A stretch of DNA of 64,000 nt from Isoperla grammatica (taxonomy: Eukaryota > Arthropoda > Insecta > Plecoptera > Perlodidae). Each line of letters starts with the position of its first letter. Position 1 is the stretch's first letter. Under the pieces are notes generated by a model that made no database searches, was not told where the DNA came from, and worked only from the letters and a program-made list of their open reading frames with translations. The stretch spans positions 13,579,733 through 13,643,732 of the forward strand of contig OX246748.1 in assembly GCA_945910005.1 (NCBI GenBank), in the 5' to 3' direction. The translations under genes and the position numbers were made by a program. This document shows positions 10,557-20,706 of this stretch, one piece after another.

Positions 10557-10644
10557 GCGTTGCGGGGTCGATGACGGCCACTAAGCCGACTCCCCCGTCG
10601 TCGCAACCCCAGCCGCCAATGGAAGCCGCCAATGGCGCAGACTG
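10557..10644 (+). CDS. Candidate alternative exon A (88 bp)
   Basis: It is preceded by GTCTCGTTGTTTGTAG and followed by GTATGTCAAC. One open frame, entered in phase 1 and left in phase 2, encodes a Pro/Thr/Ser-rich linker with GVAGSMTATKPTPPSSQPQ and ending AANGAD. Entry phase matches the exon at 9291-9350. Length is 1 mod 3. The downstream intron (10645-10870) is nearly identical to that after exon B, so the exon-intron unit was tandemly duplicated (about 314-bp spacing). Function is unknown; the peptide looks like a disordered linker. Confidence 0.5.
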
Positions 10645-10870
10645 GTATGTCAACAAATACTTAATCAAAATTTGCTGGTATTAGACAACACCATTTCTAC
10701 ATAATAAATGGATAAATAAATAAATTAAGTATTTTATTGAGTAGTCAATTTATTATTATTATTATTATTATTATTTATTTTTTATTATTTTATTTTATTT
10801 AGTAAATAAATAGATAAATAAATAAATTTAATACTTTATTTAGTATTAAATTTAGTGTGTTTGTTTGTAG

Positions 10871-10946
10871 GCGTTGTGGGGCCGTCGACGGCCTCGATGC
10901 CAACCCAACCCGCCGCCGCCTCCCCTGCCGCCAATGGCACAGACTG
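10871..10946 (+). CDS. Candidate alternative exon B (76 bp), duplicate of exon A
   Basis: It has the same acceptor (TTGTTTGTAG), the same donor (GTATGTAAAC) and the same phase class (in 1, out 2) as exon A. The peptide starts GVVGPSTASMPTQPAAA and ends AANGTD, clearly homologous to exon A. Joining A to B would break the shared frame, so the two appear to be alternatives. The coding parts differ more than the flanking introns do. Confidence 0.5.
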
Positions 10947-11212
10947 GTATGTAAACAAATACTTAATCAAAATTTGCTGGTACTAGACAACAAAGTATTT
11001 TATTGAGTAGTAAATTTATTATTATTATTATTTATTTTTTATTATTTTATTTAGTAAATAAATAGATAAATAAATAAATTTAATACTTTATTTAGTATTA
11101 AATTTAGTGTGTGTGAAGAGCGAAGTTCAAGAGCGAAGTTCATTCAGTTATCCCGTAGCTTTACGTCTATGCAAAGCTAATAAAAATGCATATATTCATA
11201 ATTATTGATGAT

Positions 11213-11520
11213 TGATTTGATTATTTGGGCTTAACGTCTCATGTTTTTGCAACGAGGCTAATCGAGACAATAAGTGGGTGATAATGAAGATGAAATTGGG
11301 GGCTCTTTGGAGGAAAGGGGCAAGTAGGAGGGTTTGTGAGGAAAGGGATAAGGGGAGGAAAGGGGATTGGGGTGTGGACTGCACTTCGTCTGACTTCTCC
11401 TCCTCGACCAGTCCGGCTAGGGTGGCCCTACCAGAAGCATACGCTTCCGCCGGCATAGCTCTCGGGATCAACAAAGCACGCAAACCTGCCCACCACGATA
11501 ATGTGCAGTCCCTGGGCAGG
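11213..11520 (-). mobile_element. SINE-A, near-complete copy
   Basis: Complete from tail to CCCTGGGCAGG. It has a 3-bp change (ATGTGCAGT for AGGTAGCAGT) near the 5' end. Confidence 0.88.
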
Positions 11521-12290
11521 ACGGAAATGTGCGATGTCTTGTATTTTAAATATTAAAGTTAAGTAACATCGATCGACGTCAGTAGATGAGCGGGTGACTG
11601 CGCTCTACTACCAAACAATTTCCTGTTCGTAAGATTGAAACGGAATTGGTTCGACGTTTCGAGTTCTCGATCTTTGTGTGACACCATCAATGTCAAATCT
11701 TATGTATCTAGTGAACGGTTTGATGTGAGTTGAAAACACAATCCATGCAACACTGTTACCCCTCAGGCTCGAAGAAGCATGAATGTCGTGCTTCTAGGCG
11801 GCGACGGTGGAGGGGGCTGCGGTGGAGGCGACACCAGCAGAGGACACCAGCGGCCCGTCGTCCACATAGGGACGAACTTTAATATTTATAATAATTCTGG
11901 CGAGCTTCAATTCCATTGTTCAAAATAGTTTTATAAAAAAAAATTTGTTAAGAAATTTTTGTCCTCTAATTTCCCATGTCATCCTGTTCCCATTAAAATG
12001 ATATATTTTTTTGTTAAAATAACGGAAACACATTTCTTATGTAACCAGGTGTTAAAAGGTGCACAACCGGCCATAGCCAACGAAATGTAATCATGATTGT
12101 GGTAGATTAGTTACAGTTTCCAAATATTGTATATTCTATGTGTGAATAATATTCGACTTACTATGTTAATGATCTATTAATTTACACCGCTAGCACAACT
12201 ATTACTAAAATACTTATAACTATTACTAAATACTAAATATCTTATTTCATAACTTGAGCTCCAAATCAGATTATAAAGATTGATGCAGGC
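11521..12290. other. Unassigned; possible further exon near 11767
   Basis: A possible acceptor (GTTACCCCTCAG) ends at 11766, followed by a GC-rich Gly-coding stretch to about 11870. In the phase left by exons A/B the frame stops after five codons, so it could be a terminal exon or nothing. The remainder (11900-12290) is AT-rich with no recognised feature. Confidence 0.3.
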
Positions 12291-12368
12291 TTGATTGATT
12301 GATTGATTGATTGATTATTTGGGCTTAACGTCTCATATTTTGGCAACGAGGCTAATCGAGACAATGAG
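12291..12368 (-). mobile_element. SINE-A tail fragment
   Basis: (TTGA)n tail plus about 60 bp of the 3' end, then 5'-truncated. Confidence 0.8.
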
Positions 12369-12955
12369 TGAGTCTGGGTTCAGGACGTGAGTCAGAGCGT
12401 CGCGTGCCGCCTCCCTCCTACGTTGTCCTCGCGGCCTTGAGGCCCCTCACGGGTAATTACCTCCCCGTGACGTCACGCGCCGGATATTGGCGACGCGGCA
12501 CTCGGGCTCTGCGTATATTGCCGAGAGTTTTTGCAATTTCCGCCATCGTCCCCGACACTCAAGAGCTCAACATCATAGTCAACAGTTGTGTGTGTATGCG
12601 AGTCATTCGATTTCTATCCGGTTTGCAATAATGGATTTTTTGTTGTTGCCATTAAGGGTCGTCTGAGTGTTTTGTTTCGCCGGTGATGAAATGTACTCTT
12701 TTTGCGCTTGTGTATGACGCGATGTTCCGGTAGTTTCCCCTAGGGCACTTCCGTCCGTCCGTTCGTCCGTCCGTCCGCTTTTCATGTTGAGCTCGCAGTG
12801 TGGGGGATATTCTTTTAATTAAATGCGAACCAAATCCACTTTGCGTTTCATAACATGGCTGGATGATGATGTTGGGAGAGGGGGGAGAGATGAAGATACG
12901 GTCGTAAGCTGTTACTGTGAAATTAACCCACAAGCGTTCTGATTGGTAGATTGAT
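12369..12955. other. Unassigned GC/CpG-rich sequence
   Basis: It includes a TGACGTCA palindrome (12468-12475) and a CpG-rich block at about 12400-12510, followed by GTCC repeats near 12750. The 87- and 93-codon frames show no recognisable domain. Confidence 0.45.
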
Positions 12956-13056
12956 AGATTGATATTTGGGCTTAACGTCTGATTGGTTTATGATTGATTT
13001 ATATTTGGGTTTTACGTCTCATATTATTGTAGATAGATGGATATTTGGGCTTATTT

Positions 13057-13286
13057 ATTTATTTATTTATTTATTTTTTTATTTATTTATTGGGTTTAAG
13101 GGCGCTTCAACCAGTTGGGTCATTTTGCGCCACCAAGATGGTGTTTTGCAAGCTAAATAATGAAGTAACCATGAAAGAACTAATTAATGTTTTAATTTTA
13201 TATGCATGAAATTAAAATAATTTTATATTTAATTTTCGTTGCATTGTATTTTTTAAAATTTTAGGTAAAACTGTGTGCGAACAAGA
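13057..13286 (-). mobile_element. LINE 3'-UTR copy, 5'-truncated
   Basis: The conserved GGGCGCTTCAACCAGTTGGG block and AT-rich 3' UTR to GTGTGCGAACAAG. It has more differences than its neighbours. A TTTA-repeat tract precedes it. Confidence 0.85.
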
Positions 13287-13287
13287 T

Positions 13288-13515
13288 TGGTTGATTGATT
13301 GATATTGGGGCTTAACGTCTCATATTTTTGCAACGAGGCTAATTGAGACAATGAGTGGGTGAATTATGAAAATAATGGGGTTGTTAAGAGGTAAAAGGCC
13401 AGTGGGAGGGCGGGAAGGACAGGGGAAAAGGGAGAAAAAAGGAGTGGGGAGGATGTGGACTGCATTTCGTCTGACTTCTCCGGGCGATGAGGAAAGGGAA
13501 CGGGGTGGAAAATAG
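13288..13515 (-). mobile_element. SINE-A, 5'-truncated copy
   Basis: Tail TTGATTGATTGATATTGGGG. The body ends a little after CATTTCGTCTGACTTCTCCG, so most of the head is missing. Confidence 0.75.
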
Positions 13516-13524
13516 AGTGGGGAG

Positions 13525-15076
13525 GAATTGAATTTATTGAATTTATTGGGTTTAAGGGCGCTTCAACCAGTTAGGTCATTTTGCGCCACCAAGATAGTGT
13601 TTTGCAAGCTAAGTAATTAAGTAACTATGAAAGTAGTTATTATGTTTTAATTTTATATGAATTTAATTTATATTATTTTATATTTATAATTGGTTGTATT
13701 TAAAATTGTTGGAAAAACTGTGTGCGGACAAGAAATTTTAAAAGTTTATCACAATTCTCGTATGACAAAAGTTCTTCATACAACGGGGAAAGCTTTAATT
13801 GTGTTTTCAACACATCATGTTTGGTACATTCTGACAATATGTGACGTACAGTCAGAGTGACGTCACAAGTGTCACATTTTGGGACAACCTTTTCTCTAGT
13901 GAGGAGATAGCCATGAGTCAAACGAGTGTGGCCAATGCGAGCCCGTGCCAACACAACCTCTTCCCGGCGAGAAAGACGGGAAGATGGAGGCCGCACTTTA
14001 TTGATTAATTTAGGCATCACACTGTGCAACTTGTTCAGTTGCACTTGGTCCCAAGCAGCTTGTCGTTTATCTAAAATGACTTGTTTGAACGCACTCTTGA
14101 CATCTGGAACAGGGGCGATATCGAAGTCAACATGGCGATGTTGACAGGCTGCCTTTGCTGCCTGATCGGCCAATTCGTTTCCATCGATTCCCACGTGTCC
14201 AGGTACCCAGCAAAATTCGATAGTATAATTCCTTGAATTGAGTTTCTCCAGATAAAACTGAATGTCTTGGACCAAGTGATGGACGGAATACATGATACAA
14301 ATTGCTTGAAGTCCACTCATGCTATCCGAACAAATTAAAAACTTACCCTTTGGAGAACGTGATATATATTTCAGAGCTTCGCGAATGGCGACCAACTCTG
14401 CGGTGAAAACTGAACACATGTCGTGTAACCTGAATTGTTCAGTTAAGGCGGAGCAATAAAAGCTACATCCTACCTTGTTGTCAATTTTGGAGCCATCTGT
14501 GAACACCAAGGTAAACCCACGGTGTTCATGGCAAATTTCCAGAAAGTGAATTTTGAATTTTAAATCCGAAGTAGAAAATTTATCAAAACGACAAAGATCA
14601 AATCTCATAACCGGTTGCGGTATAATCCAAGGTGGATTAGTACCAAAAACCGAGTTGAAAAGATTTGGCATATCAAATTCTAAAAATGTAAATAAATGTA
14701 AAACACGCAAGCCCGTTGGTAATGTAGCCAATGGTTTACTATCAAAATGTCTGACAAATCTGTCGTTAAAAAGAATCTGATGTGATGGATGATTTGGTAT
14801 AGCTCTGATCTTCATAACGTACGCGCCCATCAAGTAGTTTCGTCGCTCTGCCAAAGAGGACTCTCCTGCTTCAGCATAGAGGCTTACGACGGGGCTTGTT
14901 CGAAATGCGCCTAGCGCAAGGCGAAGGCCACTATGATGGACGGTATCGAGCAATTTAAGAGTCGTATCACGAGCGGAAGAGTATACAAAACAACCGTAAT
15001 CCATTTTGGATTTAATCAACGCTCCATACACGCGTAGCAGACAGGTGCGATGCACCCCATTTAGTGTTGCTCAGAA
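13525..15076 (-). mobile_element. LINE host copy, 3' part (interrupted by a nested LINE)
   Basis: 3' UTR and the last third of ORF2. It ends exactly at the ORF2 position (TGTTGCTCAGAA) where the segment starting at 17495 (CTTTTAAAATG) continues. The two are best read as one LINE split by the 2,418-bp insertion 15077-17494. Confidence 0.75.
13700..15055 (-). pseudogene. LINE ORF2 fragment: RT thumb and RNase H
   Basis: 451 codons. The N-terminal part is the post-RT region (CLLRVYGALIKSKMDYGC), followed by RNase H with its D, E, D, H and D residues and the CCHC-type finger. A 2-bp deletion near 15051 (GATGCACC against GATCTGCACC in the other copies) shifts the frame relative to the upstream RT, so the copy is not continuous even without the nested insertion. 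Confidence 0.9.
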
Positions 15077-17494
15077 TTGAATTTATTGAATTTATTGGGT
15101 TTAAGGGCGCTTCAACCAGTTAGGTCATTTTGCGCCACCAAGATGGTGTTTTGCAAGCTAAGTAATTAAGTTACTAGGAAAGTAGTATTTATGTTTTAAT
15201 TTTATATGAATTTAATTTGTATTATTTTATATTTATAAGTGGTTGTAATGTATTTTTTAAAATTGTTGGAAAAACTGTGTGCGGACAAGAAATTTTAAAA
15301 GTTTATCACAATTCTCGTATGACAAAAGTTCTTCATACAACGGGGAAAGCTTTAATTGTGTTTTCAACACATCATGTTTGGTACATTCCGACAATATGTG
15401 ACGTACAGTCAGAGTAACGTCACAAGTGTCACATTTTGGGACAACCTTTTCTCTAGTGAGGAGATAGCCATGAGTCAAACGAGTGTGGCCAATGCGAGCC
15501 CGTGCCAACACAACCTCTTCCCGGCGAGAAAGACGGGAAGATGGAGGCCGCACTTTATTGATTAATTTAGGCATCACACTGTGCAACTTGTTCAGTTGCA
15601 CTTGGTCCCAAGCAGCTTGTCGTTTATCTAAAATGACTTGTTTGAACGCACTTTTGACATCTGGAACAGGGACGATATCGAAGTCAACATGGCGATGTTG
15701 ACAGGCTGCCTTCGCAGCCTGATCGGCCAATTCGTTTCCTTCGATTCCCACGTGTCCAGGTACCCAGCAAAATTCGATAGTATAATTCCTCGAATTGAGT
15801 TTCTCCAGATAAAACTGAATGTCTTGGACCAAGTGATGGACGGAATACATGATACAAATTGCTTGAAGTCCACTCATGCTATCCGAACAAATTAAAAACT
15901 TACCCTTTGGAGAACGTGATATATATTTCAGAGCTTCGCGAATGGCGACCAACTCTGCGGTGAAAACTGAACACATGTCGTGTAACCTGAATTGTTCAGT
16001 TAAGGCGGAGCAATAAAAGCTATATCCTACCTTGTTGTCAATTTTGGAGCCATCTGTGAACACCAAGGTAAACCCACGGTGTTCATGGCAAATTTCCAGA
16101 AAGTGAATTTTGAATTTTAAATCCGAAGTAGAAAATTTATCAAAACGACCAAGATCAAATCTCATAACCGGTTCCGGTATAATCCAAGGTGGATTAGTAC
16201 CAAAAACCGAGTTGAAAAGATTTGGCATATCAAATTCTAAAAATGTAAATAAATGTAAAACACGCAAGCCCGTTGGTAATGTAGCCAACGGTTTGCTATC
16301 AAAATGTCTGACAAATCTGTCGTTGAAAAGAATCTGATGTGATGGATGATTTGGTATAGCTCTGATCTTCATAACGTACGCGCCCATCAAGTGGTTTCGT
16401 CGCTCTGCCAAAGAGGACTCTCCTGCTTCAGCATAGAGGCTTACGACGGGGCTTGTTCGAAATGCGCCTAGCGCAAGGCGAAGGCCACTATGATGGACGG
16501 TATCGAGCAATTTAAGAGTCGTATCACGAGCGGAAGAGTATACAAAACAACCGTAATCCATTTTGGATTTAATTAAAGCTCCATACACGCGTAGCAGACA
16601 GGTGCGATCTGCACCCCATTTAGTGTTGCTCAGAACTTTTAAAATGTTGAGGGCTAACATGCAACGTTTTCTCAATTGGACAATATGATGATGCCAGTTG
16701 AGCTTCACGTCAAGCTCCATACCGAGAAGACGGACATGGGGCCTGAACTGAAGCTCAACATCGTTGAAGGTCAGTTTTGGATCATTATGAAGTCCTCGAA
16801 GGCGACAAAAGCGAATGCACTGGGTCTTTTCGGGAGAGAATCTAGTTCCCCGAGCTCGAGCCCATTCACTGATATTATTTAAACCTTTTTGCACTTGTCG
16901 TTCTGCAATCGAGAGATTCACAGATCTGTAGAAAACCCCAAGGTCATCAACAAATAAACACGACATTAATGCTTTTGGTATGCATGCAATAACGCTATTG
17001 ATACCTATTGCAAACAAGGATACCGAGAGGACAGAACCCTGCGGCACACCCGTTTGCAAATCAAAGGGAGCGGAAAGCACGTTGTTAACCCGCACTTTGA
17101 AATGCCTGTCTTTTAAGAAATTCTCGAGGAACTTGGGCATATGCCCTCGGAAGCCCCACGTGTGAAGTTGTTGCATTATGGCATAACGCCAAGTGGTGTC
17201 GTAAGCCTTTTCAATGTCAAAGAGAACACCTACGACGTGTTGTTTTGCCACGAATCCTTCCTGTATGTAAGTTTCCAAACGCACCAAGTGGTCGATGGTA
17301 CTGCGACGCTGACGAAAGCCACACTGGACGTTCGCCAACAATCCTCGTGTTTCAAGGACCCACATGAGACGTTTGTTTATCATCTTCTCAAATAATTTAC
17401 AAAAGCAACTAGTTAAAGAGATGGGTCGATACGATACCGGCATGGATTTGTCTTTACCAGGCTTAAGAAGCGGAATCAAAATGGCACTACGCCA
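15077..17494 (-). mobile_element. LINE copy nested inside another LINE
   Basis: A complete 3' end (AATTC-type tail, AATAAA, 3' UTR) and ORF2 up to the RT N-terminus, 5'-truncated at CAAAATGGCACTACGCC. Its left edge abuts the host at 15076 and its right edge abuts the host at 17495. Host sequence across the site is contiguous with no or at most 1 bp of duplication. Host segment 17495-18353 repeats 16636-17494, a consequence of the nesting, with only about five differences in 859 bp seen by eye. Confidence 0.75.
15257..17479 (-). pseudogene. LINE ORF2 fragment: reverse transcriptase plus RNase H
   Basis: 740 codons open from within RT to the natural stop. RT motifs in order: SYRPISLTSC, GFRQRRSTIDHL, the catalytic Asp in LFDIEKAYD, GVPQGSVLSVSLF and FVDD, then LGMELDVKLNWHHH. 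RNase H starts near residue 472 with the TDGS Asp and all later catalytic residues present, followed by the CCHC-type finger. The endonuclease is lost by 5' truncation, so the copy is not autonomous. The EN-RT-RNase H layout points to the I group of non-LTR retrotransposons in the broad sense; the exact clade needs a tree. Confidence 0.93.
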
Positions 17495-18353
17495 CTTTTA
17501 AAATGTTGAGGGCTAACATGCAACGTTTTCTCAATTGGACAATATGATGATGCCAGTTGAGCTTCACGTCAAGCTCCATACCGAGAAGACGGACATGGGG
17601 CCTGAACTGAAGCTCAACATTGTTGAAGGTCAGTTTTGGATCATTATGAAGTCCTCGAAGGCGACAAAAGCGAATGCACTGGGTCTTTTCGGGAGAGAAT
17701 CTAGTTCCCCGAGCTCGAGCCCATTCACTGATATTATTTAAACCTTTTTGCACTTGTCGTTCTGCAATCGAGAGATTCACAGATCTGTAGAAAACCCCAA
17801 GGTCATCAACAAATAAACACGACATTAATGCTTTTGGTATGCATGCAATAACGCTATTGATACCTATTGCAAACAAGGATACCGAGAGGACAGAACCCTG
17901 CGGCACACCCGTTTGCAAATCAAAGGGAGCGGAAAGCACGTTGTTAACCCGCACTTTGAAATGCCTGTCTTTTAAGAAATTCTCGAGGAACTTGGGCATA
18001 TGCCCTCGGAAGCCCCACGTGTGAAGTTGTTGCATTATGGCATAACGCCAAGTGGTGTCGTAAGCCTTTTCAATGTCAAAGAGAACACCTACGACGTGTT
18101 GTTTTGCCACGAATCCTTCCTGTATGTAAGTTTCCAAACGCACCAAGTGGTCGATGGTACTGCGACGCTGACGAAAACCACACTGGACGTTCGCCAACAA
18201 TCCGCGTGTTTCAAGGACCCACATGAGACGTTTGTTTATCATCTTCTCAAATAATTTACAAAAGCAACTAGTTAAAGAGATGGGTCGATACGATACCGGC
18301 ATGGATTTGTCTTTACCAGGCTTAAGGAGCGGAATCAAAATGGCACTACGCCA
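16636..18353. repeat. 859-bp direct repeat produced by LINE nesting
   Basis: 16636-17494 and 17495-18353 are near-identical. 859 is not a multiple of 3, so the frame is broken at the junction. It could also be an assembly duplication. The exact match of the breakpoint with the end of the copy at 13525-15076 favours nesting. Confidence 0.9.
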
Positions 18354-19817
18354 TTCATCAGGAAAAGTGTCAGACAACCATAAAAAATTAAAAAACAATA
18401 AAACAACCTCTAGCGACGAGTCCGTCAAGTGAACAAACATGTCGTTGTGCAGCCTGTCCCCACCCATAGACGTGGGTCGGAGACACTTTACGGCTGATCG
18501 GAGCTCCCACAATGTGAAGGCTCGATTATACGGTTCTATGTTTTCCGAACGAAAATTCAGTTTCGTCAACTCACACCGTTTCTTTCGATTGAGAAAATCC
18601 ACATCGTACCGGGAATTACTACTGACAGAAGCAAAGTGAGTGCCTAGCACCGATGCCACATCCAATGGAGTGGTGACAAGCTGCCCATTATCCCGAATGG
18701 CGGGGATGGTATTCACTTGACGGCCCACTATCGCCTTGATCTTCTTCCACACAGTGGTGGAAGAAGTACAATGGTTGATCGAAGACACATAGTCTCTCCA
18801 GGAACGACTTTTACTGTGCTTGACAGTATGTCTGGCCTGAGCCCTTTTGCGTCGAAGTATTTCTAAATTACATGCCGTCGGATAAATGTTAAAGCGCTTG
18901 AAAGCCGCCTTTTTGGCTTTAATTGCAACTTCACATTGCTTGTTCCACCACGGGACAGGATGTCGACGTGGCTTGCAGCTAGTCACGGGTATACTGGCAG
19001 ATGCTGCGTCAAGCATACATCTGCTGACTTCACTGACAAGGACGTTGGGGTCACGAGAACAAGTAAAGTCCACCTTTAACAAGGCTTCCTCACTTAGTTC
19101 CTGGAACTTTCCCCAATCGGCCTGCGCCAATCGCCAACCCTGCCCCGGGTGGTACGGTGAGACGTAAGTTAATAATGTAATTTGCATCGGAAAGTGGTCA
19201 CTTCCGTGCAGATCATCCAACACATCGAGCTCAAGATCAAGCCACAGTAATGGCGTACACATAACAAGATCAATGGCAGAAAAATTACCAGAATGGGAGG
19301 TAAAATGGGTCATCTGGCCCGTGTTTAAAAGGGAAATGTCGTTGTGCTGTATGAAATCCGTGACAATACACCCTCGTGGATCAGAAACCAATGAACCCCA
19401 GTCAACATGGTGAGCATTAAGATCACCTGCCAAGATCAAAGGTCCCTGAAGTTGGTTGAAAACTGTCTCCAGATCGTGCCTAGTAACAGCGAATGAGGGT
19501 GGAATGTAAATACAACAAAAGGTGGTGGGATTTGGGATATACGCTGAGACAGCAACGACCTGAAGTCGAGACGTAACGTTGATACTGGTAGCGTACACAG
19601 AGTCGTGCACCAAAATGGCAACACCACCCCGTGCACGATCACCCTCAGTAAAATCCTTTCTATATAACGAATAACCTTTAATTTTTGGTTGATCGCTAGG
19701 TTTGAAGAACGTTTCTTGCAAAAAGACAACGAGGGGATGTTTGTCACGGAGTAACAGTTGGAGTTGTTCTCGGTTTGTATAGAAACCACGACAGTTCCAT
19801 GAAATAAATTTTGCCAT
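17487..19817 (-). pseudogene. LINE ORF2, 5' part: endonuclease plus reverse transcriptase
   Basis: I place the start at 19817 (MAKFISWNCRGF), the usual beginning of the endonuclease in this class; the frame stays open upstream to 19952 from a non-ATG codon. Numbered from that Met: endonuclease about 1-215 with the N of SWNCRG, E of FLQETF, GDLNAHH (131-137) and SDHF (206-209). RT about 480-720 with the catalytic Asp at about 581 (FDIEKAYD), GVPQGS near 637 and FVDD at about 669-672. The frame ends at the junction with the nested copy (17494/17495). It has the most complete set of catalytic motifs in the window. Confidence 0.92.
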
Positions 19818-20045
19818 TATTTTGTGCTTTATGTGAGTTTGGAGGGACAGTGTTTCATAACAACAACTGTTAGGTTTTATGGAATTTATTGTTTTTAGTA
19901 TGCTCCCGGAGGAGCATAAAGGATTTTCATCCATCAACTCGTCTGTCACCAAGTCGTTGGTGACAGATGATGTTGATGGATGATCAACAGGGATCGAAAC
20001 CCTGTTGATTTTTATTGAATTTTTATTCTTAACGGTTTTTCTACC
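17495..20045 (-). mobile_element. LINE host copy, 5' part
   Basis: ORF2 from the endonuclease to the RT fingers/palm, plus about 220 bp upstream of ORF2 with two stem-loops. ORF1 is absent, so the host copy is 5'-truncated near 20045. No target duplication was found between its right edge and the left edge of 13525. Confidence 0.75.
19943..20009 (-). promoter_or_regulatory. Two stem-loops upstream of LINE ORF2
   Basis: CTGTCACCAA/TTGGTGACAG (19943-19952 and 19957-19966) forms a 10-bp stem with a GTCG loop. ATCAACAGGG/CCCTGTTGAT (19983-19992 and 20000-20009) forms a second 10-bp stem with a 7-base loop. The second stem recurs exactly, with a different loop, at 43797-43823 in a copy of opposite orientation. 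The location between ORF1 and ORF2 suggests a role in downstream translation or RNP assembly; that is inference. Confidence 0.6.
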
Positions 20046-20470
20046 CCAGGGCTTGTGACGTCACACACGTAAACACGCGGCTTTTTCGGCCGGTAAACCG
20101 CGCTAACTTTTTAATACCCCTCCATAAAACTAAAATTAGCCAGAATGAATAACGACTGTGTAATTTATTCAGTCCGGAAAACAAGGGACGGACGGACGAC
20201 TCGAAAAACAGGAAATTGGTTCCCATAAACCAGTGCAGTTTATTTTATCAGCTATCTTAATCTCTCTCGGCGTAATCGTTCGTGTTATGCAGCGATAGAG
20301 GTGGACGCGTTATTTAACGTTGAAGGGGTACGTGGAGGGAGAGGAGGGGGTGATAAGGGAGGACACGATAAACGACGTACTCGACAACTAGGTCATATGA
20401 CGTCGCATTAGAATATTTGTGTTTAACGACGTATCCAACAACTAGATGATTAGTGAAGAGGGTGATTAAT
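20046..20470. other. Unassigned; third-SINE-family traces
   Basis: A TGACGTCA at 20056-20063 and two AACGACGTAC/ATCCAACAACTAG segments (20367-20392 and 20429-20455) resembling the third SINE tail. No gene is recognised. Confidence 0.45.
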
Positions 20471-20474
20471 GAAG

Positions 20475-20700
20475 ATGAAGATTGATTGATATTGATTGAT
20501 TATTTGGGCTTAACGTCTCATATTTTTGCAACGAGGCTAATCAGACAATGAGTGGGTGAAGACGAAAGGGTTATGACTGCGGAGCATGTTTGGAGGAAAA
20601 TAAGATTGATTGATTGATTAATGGGGCTTAACGTCTCATATTTATGCAACGATGGCTAATCGAGACGATGAGCGGGTGAAGTAAAAGGAAGTTAAGGTAG
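20475..20700 (-). mobile_element. SINE-A and SINE-B tails, truncated
   Basis: A SINE-A tail (20475-20600) is followed by a SINE-B type tail (TTAATGGGGCTTAACGTCTC, 20601-20690). Confidence 0.7.
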
Positions 20701-20706
20701 GTGGAA

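Noticed and set aside
12368..12933. 87- and 93-codon frames in the CpG-rich block
   Set aside because: No splice signals, domain or homologous copy is visible. Open length is explained by GC content.
16636..18353. 859-bp tandem duplication within one LINE
   Set aside because: The breakpoint coincides exactly with the end of the separate copy at 13525-15076, so a nested insertion is simpler. An assembly artefact remains possible.
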